Assembly (NCBI GenBank): GCA_039000515.1
Contig: JBCFYV010000231.1
Coordinates: 31,488 to 95,487 of the forward strand
Source of the DNA: Timema cristinae
Lineage: Eukaryota > Arthropoda > Insecta > Phasmatodea > Timematidae
DNA length: 64,000 nt
Reading direction: 5' to 3'
Part shown: one piece after another, positions 37,901 to 50,000 of the stretch
Position numbering within the stretch: position 1 is the first letter of the stretch
Layout: the number at the start of each line of letters is the position of its first letter
Translations under genes and position numbers: made by a program
The notes under the pieces: model-generated
Database searches by the model: none
Told to the model about the DNA's origin: nothing
What the model saw: the letters and a program-made list of their open reading frames with translations, nothing else

Positions 37901-39665
37901 TTGGAAAAGGTGGTGGACCTTTGAACTAAAAATTAATTTTGGAATCCTGGAAGACCACACAACAAAGACTAAGAGCTAAACAAAACCCCCTATGAATTTT
38001 TTTCAAACTGGCCGCATCTTCAATCCGCACGTAATGCAAAAGCTGTAAAAAAACGGGGGGAAACTTTGTTGAAATTCTAATGACATTAACAACTACAAGA
38101 CAAAACCCGACGAAAAAAATAGGGCTATCTTTGTGATTGTCCTTGCAAGTTATTTTTATATCCCTGGTAATCAAAAATATTTTTTAAATTTTCCTGTAAA
38201 AGGGTTCCACTCCTGAATAAAATTTAATTTTTTTGTTCCTCCGACGATTTTGCCCCGTCGAACGTAAGTAAAAAGAAACCCGTAGAGGCTTAATTAAAAA
38301 ATGCATACTGGTTTTTTTTTTGCGCTCCTAGAAATTATGTATCACACCCGTAACTACCCTAACAAGAAAACTCAATCATAATTTAAATGTTTTGATTCAA
38401 GGGCTTCCTCATTGTGGCAATGGAGATGAAACTAAGTGGATTTGTATTTTTTTACACAGCGACTCCTGAAGAGGACTAATTTTACAGGGGCCACATGAAT
38501 AGTGGAAACGAGAATTTTCCGCTAGCGCCTTAGAAAAATAGGGTTTACACAAATGGGTTAATAGTAAACACGAAAATTTTTTTGTGGGGATTTATAAAAT
38601 TACCCAGTTCGATCCCGCCCAGACCCAGAGAAGGGGGGACTGGTTTTGTAATAGTTTATTAACAAGTTCCCGTCCATGAATCCAAACAGGGAAAGGCGTC
38701 CCCACCCTGGAATACCCTGGAATTTGGGTGAAAACAACTAGGAACCAAAAGACAAATTACGTTTAGCGAGTAAATTTATTCAAAACAGGGTGAAAGTGCG
38801 GATAAAAAAAACGAAATTGTTATAATAAATCCAGAGAAAGCGGCGCCACTTCCGCCAAAAAAATTTTGTTGGGTTTTTTAACCTTTTTCTTGGGGGACGA
38901 TATTTTGCTAATTGAAAACAAACAAAGAACCTGGCCCCCAGACCACCCAGTATTTTGGAACAACCCAAAAGAACCTTTTTCTCCCTACTCCCAAAAACCA
39001 CCAGCCCCCGGGGACAATGTTTATTCGCAACCTTATTTTTTTCCCCAAATGACCCGAAGGTTTTGGCCGCCCACCCCTTACGTCTCTTGGACCCATACCG
39101 TGTGGGGGGAAGGAAGTCCCTGTCTCCCCCCTGGATACGGTTTCCAATGTACCTATACCCGCCCTGATGGTGAACCCTCACCGTGGCCCGGTATTTAAAA
39201 TTGTATTCATATGGGCCAAGACTTTTGGGCCGCCTTTTTTTTGGTCTTTTACTGTTGACCACAGACTTCTATTATAAGTTGTGATAATACGCGAACAGAC
39301 CCACGTTACAACCGATAACCGAACCGGGTGACAAGTTTTGGGCGACATGACAAAAAAACGAGGCTAAACCGCTACTCGCGAGAGTCGTACATACGAGTTT
39401 TGTTCCGTGGACCAAAAAAATTTAATTTCTTAGACAATTGGTGTTTTTTTTTTTTTTTGTCCCCCGAGACAATGAGATCAGGTTCCCACCCGTCCCACAA
39501 AAGTCCCCACAGGGTATAACACCTAAAAACTAATGAAACTACCAAAGGTTGTAAAACTTTTTTTACCTAAACTATTAAAAGACAATGATTTTTTGAAGAC
39601 ATGGGACCCTCCGTACAGCCGGTGGGGGACTAACCCACGAAAAAAATTTAAAAGGAAAAAAAAGG
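34925..39665 (+). pseudogene. Protein-primed family-B DNA polymerase, copy A, frames broken
   Basis: This is the counterpart of the copy C polymerase, recognised by DNA-level collinearity. Corresponding landmarks are the exonuclease I region near 36,495, the PKGG block region near 37,470-37,510, the polymerase motif B region near 38,850 and the YxDTDS region near 39,255. The segment is about 4.7 kb against 3.7 kb in C. The excess consists mainly of extra homopolymer bases (T7-T10, G6, A7), so most breaks look like unpolished read errors. No intact domain can be translated. Overlapping frames on either strand, such as the 160-codon minus frame at 38,780-39,262, are shadows. Confidence 0.8.
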
Positions 39666-40433
39666 CGCCATCATCGTACCGTCCCCCCCTTCCCCAGTTT
39701 TTTTTTTGGAGAGAAAAAAATTAAATAATATTGTGTAATTCACAAACGTAGGAAGTATTAAAATAGACAACCACGTCACGTTACCCTACGGACTATAGTT
39801 TTTTTGATGGTAACCCCGGCCCCGCTTGGTAAAGAAAACTATTTATGAATCTTAATATATATAGTATTTGACATTTGTGTCTTCTCTCTCTCTCTTGATT
39901 TTCCAGTGTCAATCCCTATTAAAGATATTTTTGTCAAAAAGGTTGAAATATAAAACTCCATATCATCCGGTTTTTAGAAAGCCACCACACACTCACTCAG
40001 GCCTAGACCTTTTTTTAAAGTCCCCCCAACAATTGCCTTAGTACAACCCTCCCGTTGCAGGCGGGGTTTTATTTTTTTTAGTTAAAAGTTTTAAATTATT
40101 TATCTTAATTAAATTACCCGGTTGGGAACGTAACGGTAGAAAAATCTCCCGCCGATTCAAGTCTGGCTCTTCACCCACGGCCAATAAGATGTTTTTTGGC
40201 GGTTGTTTATAGACGAAGACTATTCGTGGTAATACTTGCGTATTTAACTCATTTATACACGGCCCAACAATATTTTTTCACAATAAAAAAGGGGTGATAA
40301 AATTTGGGCTCAACTAGTTATGCATGAAAATGATTACCCCTAGAGTTATTTTTTTTGAAACCACACTGATCTCGCCTATTAAACACCTCCCAGCGAGGGG
40401 AAGGAGGAGGGTTTTGAATCGAGTGGACAACCC

Positions 40434-40441
40434 TATAAAAG
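40434..40441 (+). promoter_or_regulatory. TATA box of gene 2, copy A
   Basis: TATAAAAG precedes the ATG of gene 2 by 47 bp and is followed by a GCGTGTCACC word. Copy C has the same arrangement (TATAAAAG at 63,539, then CGTGTCACC, ATG 40 bp on). Confidence 0.7.
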
Positions 40442-40480
40442 ATGCGTGTCACCGTAAAAATTGTTAAATTTTAGTAAATA

Positions 40481-40760
40481 ATGGATTCAAAAACAACGCG
40501 TCCAATCCACCTCGCATCCTCACGTACCTTCTGAGGAAGCCCAGGATTTTTGTGTCCCTGATGTCTGCCTGGGAGTTGAATTAGTTTTACCAATAGAAAA
40601 TGTATAAAACATACCGTCAAGAGATATAAAATCGCGCCTTGGAAACTTATATCTCCCTCTGCGCAAACAAGAATTGAAAGAGATTTTAAAATATTTGGTT
40701 TGTGGAACCAATTTTATATATTAGGGGTGTGAACCGCAAAGAGTTGATGGTCCGCCGACT
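40481..40760 (+). pseudogene. Gene 2 of the element, copy A, unknown function
   Basis: The start ATGGATTCAAAAACAACGCG is shared with copy C (ATGGATAAAAACAACGCGTCC at 63,579) and, more loosely, copy B (53,607). Similarity continues through CCTCACGTAC, GGATTTTTGTGTCCCTGATG and AAAAATATTTGGTTTGTGG. The gene is short (about 70-90 codons as far as similarity can be followed) and lies directly downstream of pPolB with its own TATA box. Frames are broken. I recognise no domain. Confidence 0.5.
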
Positions 40761-40766
40761 ATAAAG
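40760..40766 (+). promoter_or_regulatory. TATA box of gene 3, copy A
   Basis: TATAAAG sits in GTCCGCCGACTATAAAGAA; copy C has GTCCGCCGTCTATAAAAAA at the matching place. It lies about 200 bp before the gene 3 ATG, leaving room for a leader and intron. Confidence 0.6.
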
Positions 40767-40967
40767 AAAAAAATTCAATAAATGGTCTGTCCATCTCGTG
40801 ATTATTATTTATGTACGTGGAACTGGGAAAAACACTAGACCTTGTTTTTTAATTTTTTTTTTTTACGAGTTTGTCCCTCCCGCCCACATTGACCTGTTAA
40901 AATTTTAGGTTTTTTTTTTTTTCATTTACAGTATTTTGATCACACCCACCACCAGGCACCACCGACC

Positions 40968-41575
40968 ATGACCAAACATAATTTGTTATACGTCATGGTT
41001 TCAAGACGAGAGTACAATACATTGTTTTTTATTTTTAAAGGAATTGGTAGTGTTAATGTCCCAAATCGTTTTGGAAGGGACTCACCCACCTGGAACTTTT
41101 TTTTTTAATTTTCCCCCTATTGTTTTTCCCAAATTACCCCCGCCATAGTTTCCAAAAAACACTGCGTAATTGGCCTCACCGAAAAATCCACCACGGGGTT
41201 CCTCCATTTGGGACGCGGTGAATACTGAGCGCCGAATCAATTAATTCAACTTTTTTTCCAAATGGCCCACTCCTCCGCCGTGTAACTAATAATTTTTTTA
41301 ATAGTGAAGGGGAGGAGAAGAGAAAAATTTTTAATGGAAATTCTTGAAAAAAAAACCATCCTTGTTTTTATTCGAATATGATGGGACTTGGGGGTGATCC
41401 CATCCCTGAAGGATTAGGAATCGTCAAAAATAATCATGAATTAAATGTTTTTCGGTCCACAGGAATAAAAAAAATTTTAAAATCGATTTTGCACCAGGGC
41501 TTAATTTCCAAAATTTCTTCAGGGAATGGTTTTTTGTTTTTGGAACCCTCCCACCACCCCACCACCACCACCTAG
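40968..41575 (+). pseudogene. Gene 3 of the element, copy A, unknown function
   Basis: ATGACCAAACATAA follows an acceptor-like run ending TTTCATTTACAG (about 40,931). The same ATGAC start after a pyrimidine tract occurs in copies B (54,145) and C (63,972). Similarity with B continues through TTTCCAAAAAACACTGCG and the stretch near 41,460-41,560 (AAAATCGATTTTGCA..., TCAGGGAATG). Frames are broken. The last part reads open for 65 codons at 41,378-41,575. No domain was recognised. Confidence 0.5.
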
Positions 41576-42950
41576 GGGAATAGTAAAAATTTTTTTTTTT
41601 TTAAAGTCGAACCCATTGTAAACAAAAAAAAAGCCTTGGTGCCGCTCCAACGGGACAATCGTGGGTTGGGCGCCAAATTACATTTGCAGTAATTTGGCCA
41701 CTCTCCTCGTTCCCTTCCTTCTAGGTAAATTTTTTTATGTAAAATGGGTGACGAAACTTGTAGATTAAAATAAACTTTAATTATTGGAATAAGCTTAAGA
41801 ATATTTCCTTTATCCAAATATATAACCGTGCGCGGGCATAAATTTTTTTAAAAAAAAAACCACCAATGTGAATAGTCGCCCCCCCCCCCCCCCCTCTGCA
41901 AATTGGGACGATGAACATCTGAATCAATTGTTTAACAATGGCCACGGTCGCGCGTCCCCCCCTTCCTACCTATACTTTTTTAATGTAAAGGAAAAAAAGT
42001 GTTTTTTTTTTTTTTAATGTGTGATAAAAACAAAACAACCATATGTTTTTAATGATTATGCAAGAATAAGGGTTTGTTCCATCATAGAATTTAATAATAA
42101 ATATTTTTGGCCAGTAAAAAATTTATTTTGGTTTTTTACACCACTGAACTAATAAATTTTATTTTGAAATCCGGAAATTTTTTTATTTTTTTAGTTTTAT
42201 ACCAACACTAGAACGGGTCCACATCGATTCCTGTTTTGGTTTTTGTTACCCCGTTTTCACACTGATATTAGCGGGACCTTCTAATTGCGGTAAAATTTTA
42301 CTTTTTGTAAAAAAATTTTTTTTTTTCTGTTTAAATTTAAAAACAGGGTTGCTGTGTGGGGGAATTAACTTTTGGTAAGAATTTTCCTCAGTGAGTTTTG
42401 TTTATTTTAAAGTGAAGATTAAATTTCCTTTATCCCCTCGCGATTATCTAGTCCTCGTCCACACTCCACAAAGAGGTTACCGCGGACCAATTTCCAATTT
42501 TTAAAAAATTAAGGCAGGACCTCCAACTCATCGTGCTGGAACAAAATTTTTAATGAACCATGTTTTTTAATTCTAGAAAAAAGTGAGTGGAAAACTTTTT
42601 TTTCACCAAGGGCAGTCATCAATAGAAACTATCGTTTTTTTGTATTCCTGGAATCACAACAAAAATCTATTTTCCATCAGGGGAGTAATTCCCCACTGGA
42701 CATCTCCGCTCAACGCTAAAATCATTGTTGTGTTTTTTTAAAAACCCACCGTGAATCAAACACAGGAATAAGTATCTGGGCAAGCACAATTTATTTATAT
42801 CCCGGATTAAATCCCGTCCGAAATACAAAGAAATCTATAGGAAAGCAACCCGAAATTCCGCCCCTCAAACGGGTTTTTAATTTACCTCTTTGAATTCTGA
42901 GTCAGAACCCGGAACGAAAAACGCTTTGCCCGCTCCAAAACGAGAACATA
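41576..42950. other. Right interior of copy A, no gene readable
   Basis: Up to about 42,540 this aligns with copy B to about 55,540. The remaining 400 bp (42,540-42,950) have no counterpart in B; they were either lost from B or belong to the missing right end of A. An RT-poor, noisy sequence without motifs. Confidence 0.45.
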
Positions 42951-42999
42951 ATTTGACAGGTGAGTATAAGTGGCCAGGTTGAAAATTCAGTCTGTGCCT

Positions 43000-43620
43000 A
43001 ATTATTCGCTAAATTATTCATGATGGAAACGTTTTTTTATTGAAGTGTGGTTCCAGGGCCTTGGCGTTTTTTTTATTATTAGATAAGGTCAAGCCCCTCC
43101 CCCATGTTGGGACGGGTCCCAGCCTGTTTTTGGTCAGCTCCCTGTAGGTTTTCTGGAACGTTCGCTAATTTTATCGACTAAAGACGTTTTTATTGGTACA
43201 GCCTTGACGTATATTGAAGTAAGGTCAGCCCATGCCCTGTTACGTCCAGCCCTTTTGGTTTAGCCTTTGGTTTTCAGCGGTAGTATGGCCTAGGGATATA
43301 GTATGATTAGTTAAGATTAGTGAAACGTCATCCCGTTTTTTTTTCCTGTACCGTTTCAAATTAATAAAGAACTGTGGTCCCCCACCAGCCCGTGTGAACG
43401 GTCCCCAGCCCTGGTTTTACCCGTTTTCAAATCATAAACTAAGTGTGGTCAGGCTTTGCGGTCCCTGACGTCGGTTCTGATTTTTTTTTTTTTTACGTCG
43501 AGGTTAGCCAATGATAGGAAGGATAAATTGTATGACGTCATCTATGTGAACGTTTTTTTTTCCGGAGGTTTTTGGTCGGGGCGCCATTTTTTTTATTCCG
43601 AGGGACCAAGTTATTTTTTT
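43000..43620 (-). repeat. Left terminal inverted block of copy B
   Basis: In reverse orientation this follows bases 300-800 of the window. CGCTAAATTATTCA and the TTTTTATTG...GGTCAGCCC words appear twice, as in the 151-bp duplication. TAGTATGGCCTAGGGATATAG, GACGTCGGTTCTGA, TTTACGTCGAGG and TATGACGTCATC follow. The outermost 200-250 bp expected from the window-start block are not recognisable here. Confidence 0.65.
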
Positions 43621-43689
43621 TTTTTTTAAATTTGTTAAATGATATTTTGTAATTATGTTTTATTTTTTAAATTTTTTTTAGTTTTATTA

Positions 43690-46290
43690 TATATCAAATA
43701 AATTGATATTTGAACATGTTTTTTATGGTGACGCGTTTTTCCCGCACTGGTTTACGTGCCCCAAACAATCAGATTTGAATTAAATATAAATATTCAATGT
43801 TTTTTTTATTGGTTTTTTTTTTTCATGAATATTAACGTTAAAGTAAACAATACTCCCTCTAAACTCTAAATATGTATTTTTTTATGACCTAAAAAAAAAC
43901 ATTTAAAACCCGTTTATTGGAAAAATTTTTTACTCTTCAAACTGAGTTTTTTGTATCAGTTGGTGAAAATCCATCTGTTAAAATAAAACCCAAGTTTATT
44001 TTTTTAAAAAGGAAAAGAGGTATTATTTTTTTAAATGTCCCAACGAACCAAATTTCATTCCCTGGTCCCGCCGGCAAGTTTTTTTAAGTGTATATTTGAA
44101 TTTTGTAATCATTTAAATGTGTCCCCCCTAGTTATTTTATATATCAAATTTAAAAAAATCATTTTGAAATAATTTAAATAGACTATATTTTTTTTTTAAA
44201 ACATGGTTTTACCAGCTTTTTGTATGAAAAAAAATTAAAAAATTAATAAAATTTTAACAGAAGTAAACGAATTATATTAAAACAACCAAATGAAGCAATG
44301 ATTTTTTAAATTAATAATGACTTTATTCCTTATATAATAATTTTAAAATGAAGAGGAAAAATCTTAACAGAAAAAAATGAAAAAAATAAAATACAAAAAG
44401 TTTTTTTTCCTCATTTAAATTAAAAAAAAAAATAACACAGAGTTCCCCACATATAATTTTGTAATACGATAAATTAAAACCATATGAACAGATATTAAGT
44501 TTTACAAATAAATTAATAAATAGTGTTTTTAGTTTGTTTTTATTTTGATTTAAAAGACAATATGAAAAAATAACTCCAAAGCCTACGATATTATCTTTAT
44601 TTTAAATTAGACCTTTTTTTTACAGAAAACACCTTCTATAATTTAAATAAATATTAATTTGTTTTTTTTATATGACCTAACACCAACAATAAGAAACATG
44701 ATAATTAGTTAATTTTCAATTTTTTTTAAAAACGCATAAATTAACAAAGAACGAAAAAAAAAACTATAAACCCAGTTAGGTTCTATTCTAAGCTATTTGA
44801 TAAGAAATTATCACCCCCCTATTTGCCCCATCAAGAATAATTATTACAGACCTTTTTTTTTGAATTATTTTACAAGACAATTAAAAGCTGTTATAGAACA
44901 AATACCTGAACTAAGTTCGTTTTTTTGGTAAGAGAAAAAAACCTAACGATATTAATCAGTAAATAGCCCTTTTTTTCCCACATAAAACACATCTCTGGGC
45001 CCCCATCCTTTTTTGTTTATTTCCCTTTTCATAAAAAGATATAATATCCCCCCAGTTACTGGTTATTCTCCCCTTTAAACTTCTTTTAGAGGAGAAATAT
45101 ATTGTAATGGTCCATCACTCTTAGGTTTTTTTTTTTGAGTTTGAAAGTCCCCGTTTATGACTTTTGTTCCCCATAATTTTTTGAAAAAAATCAAACAAAT
45201 ATATTTTTTATAGCAAAAAAAAATATAGAAGGGCCATAAAAAATTGTTTTTTTTAAAAATAAATTAAAAAAATTATAAAAATTTAACCCTGATTTACTCC
45301 GCATAGGGTGCAACTCGTAAAAAGCCCGCCTAGCCTTTGTTTGGATTTGGTGGTAAATGTGGATTCCCCTCAAGGCTGAACTTTTTTGAAAATCTAAACG
45401 CACCTGGTCATTGCCCAAAATGGTGGGCAAGAGACTACTAAAGTGTGTATCGATACCAGTCCACTTTCAACTTGCAATAACTTTATTGACCCCACCCACA
45501 CCGTAAATGACTTTTTAAAAGTTGGAAGGAACAGCAACCTTTAGAAATTAAATTAGTGTAAATAGTGCGTTTTCGATAGCAGGACCTCCCCTTTTTTTAG
45601 AAAATCCTAATCTAACCACACCAAACGTTGTAATTATTAAAACACACAGATTGTTCCCCAGCTCAACGCATCTTGTCTCCGTCCAGAGTACTCCTTTCCA
45701 AAAATGATATAAAATTCAAACCTAAATCGATATAAAATGTAATCATTAACCACAAATTTACAAGCACCGACGCGCGCTCCTCTCTTTGTTCACTCACTGT
45801 CCCAAAAATAATGCTTCTACTTTTTGAAAATAATTGTTTTCTAAGATTGATTGAACGCTTTCAATAATGCCGAAACTTTTTTTTTAAATTAACCATATGA
45901 AGGGGGACGTATAAAACTCCGAGTCCCCTTCCGACCTGCTTCCTCCCCTAATATTAATTAAATTTCTTAACGACTAAAATAACACAACTCTTATTTAACG
46001 AGTGTATAATTCTACACTGCTCCCCCCAGGTATGAACATCATCCTACTATTTCAACCTTATAAATCATCCCCCGCCAAATCAAAGGTTCAGGCATCGACT
46101 CGCAAAAGAAGAAATCAAGGGAAAACGGTTTTTTTTTACTTTTCTAATTATATATTCAGTTTCCCGCTTTCAGGAATGTTAACTACCATTTTAAAGGATG
46201 AAAAAACAGGCTCACAGGTTATTTGTACAACAGGTGTGTAGAAATGACCCACACACACAACACACGACACACACACATCTGACGGAGTTT
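43690..46290. other. Left interior of copy B: AT-rich block and conserved leftward block
   Basis: 43,690-45,250 aligns with the AT-rich block of copy A. 45,260-46,200 aligns with the possible minus-strand gene region of A. A 79-codon minus frame at 45,191-45,430 falls in the conserved part and may be a fragment of a real gene; its residues match no family I know. (CA)n simple sequence lies at 46,245-46,275. Confidence 0.4.
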
Positions 46291-46295
46291 GCGAT

Positions 46296-46305
46296 CATTA
46301 AAAGA
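46296..46305 (+). promoter_or_regulatory. Weak TATA box of pPolB, copy B
   Basis: CATTAAAAGAGAATT stands where C has CTATAAAAGGAGAATT. The core is altered, by mutation or by sequencing error. Confidence 0.45.
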
Positions 46306-46428
46306 GAATTTTACTATAGAAAAGTTAATCATTTCAATCGCCATCTATTGTCCCAATGAAAAGAATTTGTCAACGTGGGGAATCAAGCCAGGTCAACTAC
46401 CTAGCGCTCGTGTTTTCTTCTGCCTAAA

Positions 46429-47003
46429 GTAAAGAATAAAATTTTTTTACCAATCTATTTCCTATGTGTTTTTCAAATATTAATTTATTTAAACTAAAAT
46501 TTTTTAATTTTTTTTTAAATATAAATTTTCTAAAATTTTTTTTTAAATTTGTTTTTTTTTTTAATTTTTTAAAAATATTTTATAAACTAAACAATTTTAA
46601 TTTTGTTTTTTTATATTTTTTTTTTTGTTTTTTCTACAATTATTTATTAATTTTTTAAAACTAAAATTTTAAATTTAGTTTAAACTTTAATTTTTTTTAA
46701 ATATTGTTTATGTGTTTCTCTTTTATCTAAATATTTGATTTCTAACAATTTAATTTTTTTTTTATTTTTTTTTCAGAATTTTTTAAATTGTTTTTTTTTA
46801 TTTATTATTCCTAACAATTTTAATTTTAATAGTTTAAACCCTAATATTTTAAAATATTTTTTTTTTTTATTGTTTATCCCTTTTTTCTAACAATTAAATT
46901 TTTTTTTTGTTTTTTTTTCCCCTCAAATTTTATTATTTGAACCCTATCAATTTTAATTTATTTTTTAAAAAATTTATTTTCCTTTTTTTTTTTTTTTTAA
47001 TAG
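46429..47003 (+). other. Probable 5'-leader intron of pPolB, copy B, expanded
   Basis: A donor-like CTAAAGTAAAG and an acceptor TTTTTAATAG before TGTCCCTTTACG match the introns of A and C. It is about three times the length of the intron in C. The words CTAACAATTTTAATTTT recur near 46,741, 46,811 and 46,889, so part of the excess looks like internal duplication. Confidence 0.5.
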
Positions 47004-47019
47004 TGTCCCTTTACGAAAA

Positions 47020-50000
47020 AACATTTAATACCCGACCGAATCTATTGGACAAATGCCACAACCCTCTTCCCTCGAAACAATTAACAAGAACAACGGCAAC
47101 GAACCATTTTTTTTGATTTAATGCGGGAAGGGGTTTTACCAAACCACTAATGACTCATTTACAAATAATAACGGAGAAAACAGAAAAACGAAACTAACAT
47201 CCCCGGTTTTCACATCCCTAGGCCAAGGAATGGTATTTAGTTTTTTCGGTTCAATCCCATTGATTTTCGAACGTGATCCCAAGCAAAAATTTATCAAATG
47301 AACGTGAGTTGTTTTTCTCTAGTCCCTATTAGCAATACTTTTTTTGCTCCCAAGGTTTACGGCCGCCCCCTTATAAACTATTTTTATTTGGACCTCACGA
47401 TCAAACGGAACAACGGAGAATAAACCTCGACAAAACCGGTCCGGCGTTTTTCTCTTAACCGTAGAATGTGGAATAAAAAATTTTGATGGTGTGAACCATT
47501 ACATTTACCAAAAGTTATCAAAGTAATGCCCAAAGATTTTGGTAATAGCCGAACCGTGTTTTTGAGGATTAAAGCGAAATTCATAATCAAAAATGAATTG
47601 AGGGGGAACGTTTTTTTTAATGAGAAATTAAAAAAAGAAAGGTGCCTTCCAAACGATTATTCCTGAGTCACCATAAAACGCGCCATTGGTCCCGTTTGGT
47701 TTTAAATCCAATTGGCGAATATGTTGTTATTTGGCTCACGCCATAATAAATTAGCGATACCAAAATGCACTAATGGATAATTAAATTATAAATCGTATAC
47801 TAAGTGGTTGGAAAATTAACAATTGCTAGTAGATTGAGGCGCTTTCTCGCCGGCCAAACAAAGCCGGCGTGTAGATTTTTTAAAATCGGCGGAAGGGGGG
47901 GCCGCGAACATCCTCGAATAAAATTTTTCAGTCGTTTTTTTTTTTTTTTTATTTTGGGGACGAAATATAAAATTGCGCGTGTCTAATTACCCTCCTTCGA
48001 AACCTCCACGGAATTGTGGTTAATGAAGGTGGGTGTCTCCCGTCCTACCTAGTAGGTACAAATTTTACTGTAAACGATTGACGATCCCACACAATCAATT
48101 TAAAACTAATAATCAAACATGGGCGGGGTGGCCTTTTTCCGTATTTTCGGTAAAATTTTTTTATCTTTGCACGGAATGTAATACCGGTTTTTTAAAATAG
48201 AAGGTGCAAGAACATTCCAAAATGAAGAACACCTTGCCCCCAAAGCATGTCCAATACCTCCATGGTTTTTTTTTTTTTGTAGGAAGTTGAGGAAATGTGA
48301 ATTGGCCAATGAAATGTAAACAAATATTTAGGTCTGGGCGCTTGTTTTTTCACTTAGTCAAATATCCGAAAAAAAATTCGCGGTATAAAAATAACAGTTT
48401 GTAGTTTAAAGAACCAGTGTGTTATTAACACTGTGGGATAAAAACAAATGGGGAGTAAATCACGAATGTTTTTAAAATCATACTGCGCAAAACGTGCAGA
48501 AACAAGAATGAAAGGAAAACCCCCCACGGTTGTGTTATAGCCAGGTGTTTTAAAAAGTCCCCGAAAAGGAAGCTAGATTGAATAAATACTTAATGGATTT
48601 TTAATGAAAAATTTCGAGACTTGACAAGAACGACCCCACCTAAAGGCCGACGGATTTATTTTTTTTGCAACGAACCAAAATTTTTTTTTTTTTGCCAACG
48701 CAAAACAGCAACTAATTTTTGGTTGTAAATAGAATGTGAAATTTAACGAATTAAGTATGGGACCGAGGATTTGGTGGAAACCAAATTGCGGAAACGGAAT
48801 TCATTCCCTTTTTTGGGAAAAAATCCGGTAGAACGGCTTTCCCATCGACTACCTTGAAAAGACAATACCGAGGGGTCGTTTGCAAATAAATTGTTTGGCT
48901 TTTGTGGCCATAAGGGAAGGGGTTATGATACTATTAATTTTTTTTATTTTTTATACCCTGAATAGATTTCTATCACTAAACTACACCCCAAAAAAATTAT
49001 CAGCGACGAAACTAAAAAATTACTCCCTGGCATGAACAATGGACCACATACAATTTTTTAAAGAACCCAAGCCTATGTTTCCCCCTAACCCATTCCACTG
49101 GAGACCAAGATCCCGAAAAGCCGGTTGGACTAGACCCTGGTAAAAAAGGACACAACCACTATCAGTTTAATTACAGAAAAAAGAAATTTAAATATATTCG
49201 GTGGGAAAATGCCCGGTCCACCCCCGAAAAAATGTTTTTCAGGTGCTCCCTGATTAAATTGAAACCCGGATGAGTTGAATGAATTGTTATGTGTTGGGCC
49301 CCAATGGCTGACAAAACTGCAGGCAGGGGTATATAAATTTTTTTAATAATAAGGCAGAGCTGGAGGCCTAATTGGGTGGGATGACTGTGTAAATTTTATT
49401 ACACGCAAGGGTTGTCGTACAATTTTTTCGTTCCCAATTATTACTAAATATAGGCCCGCCGAACAGAACGTTTTTTTTTATAAAGAAAGAATCCATTCAC
49501 ATCCTTCGTCCCGGCGGTGGGCAATAGATTTAAAATGTTTTTAGAAAAAATTAATTCCTAGGCCCCCCGAAAATACGAATTAAGCCATCCTGCCCCAAGG
49601 GGGGGTTTACAGTGCGGTTGACAGAACCAGTCTGGGAAAGCCAAAAATGGGTTTAAGATCCCCTATCCTGGAGAAAGCCGAACCGGAATATTCCTGCACG
49701 CCTTCCCCCAACGGGCGGTGAAGATAGAGAATTTTGGGGCAGGAAAAGTGACGGCTTTTTACTGTGGACCGAGCGAACGAAAGAGATTTTTTTTTTGAGT
49801 TTATTTTTTTGACCGGATGCCCTTTATTTTTCCACGGGTGTAAAACATTCCTTTTTTATCAAACCGTGACCGGAGCGGACTATAACAGGGACGAAAGAAG
49901 AACTCCCACACCGAAGCGATACCGAGTGCACTCTGGTTTTTGAGAGGAGTCGAGCATTTTAGAACCGCCAAGGGTACTCTGTTACAACTATGAAAGAGTT

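Larger units (their letters stand above)
31152..42950 (+). mobile_element. Polinton/Maverick-like element, copy A
   Basis: The copy has an inverted terminal block at its left (31,152-31,540), an AT-rich block and a block conserved with copy B (to about 34,430). A TATA box, leader intron and family-B DNA polymerase gene follow (34,445-39,665), then two further conserved units (gene 2 from 40,481, gene 3 from 40,968). Corresponding positions in copy B lie about 12.1-12.2 kb to the right. Beyond 42,540 it has 400 bp absent from copy B and then meets the left block of B without a right terminal block of its own. The class is inferred from the polymerase type and long inverted terminal blocks. Every gene is broken by indels, many of them probably sequencing errors. 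Confidence 0.75.

Noticed and set aside
38780..39262. 160-codon minus-strand protein
   Set aside because: It lies antisense to the copy A polymerase region and has no counterpart open frame in copies B or C.
43000..43620. Right terminal block belonging to copy A
   Set aside because: Its orientation is reversed, as expected of the left end of B, so it was assigned to B.
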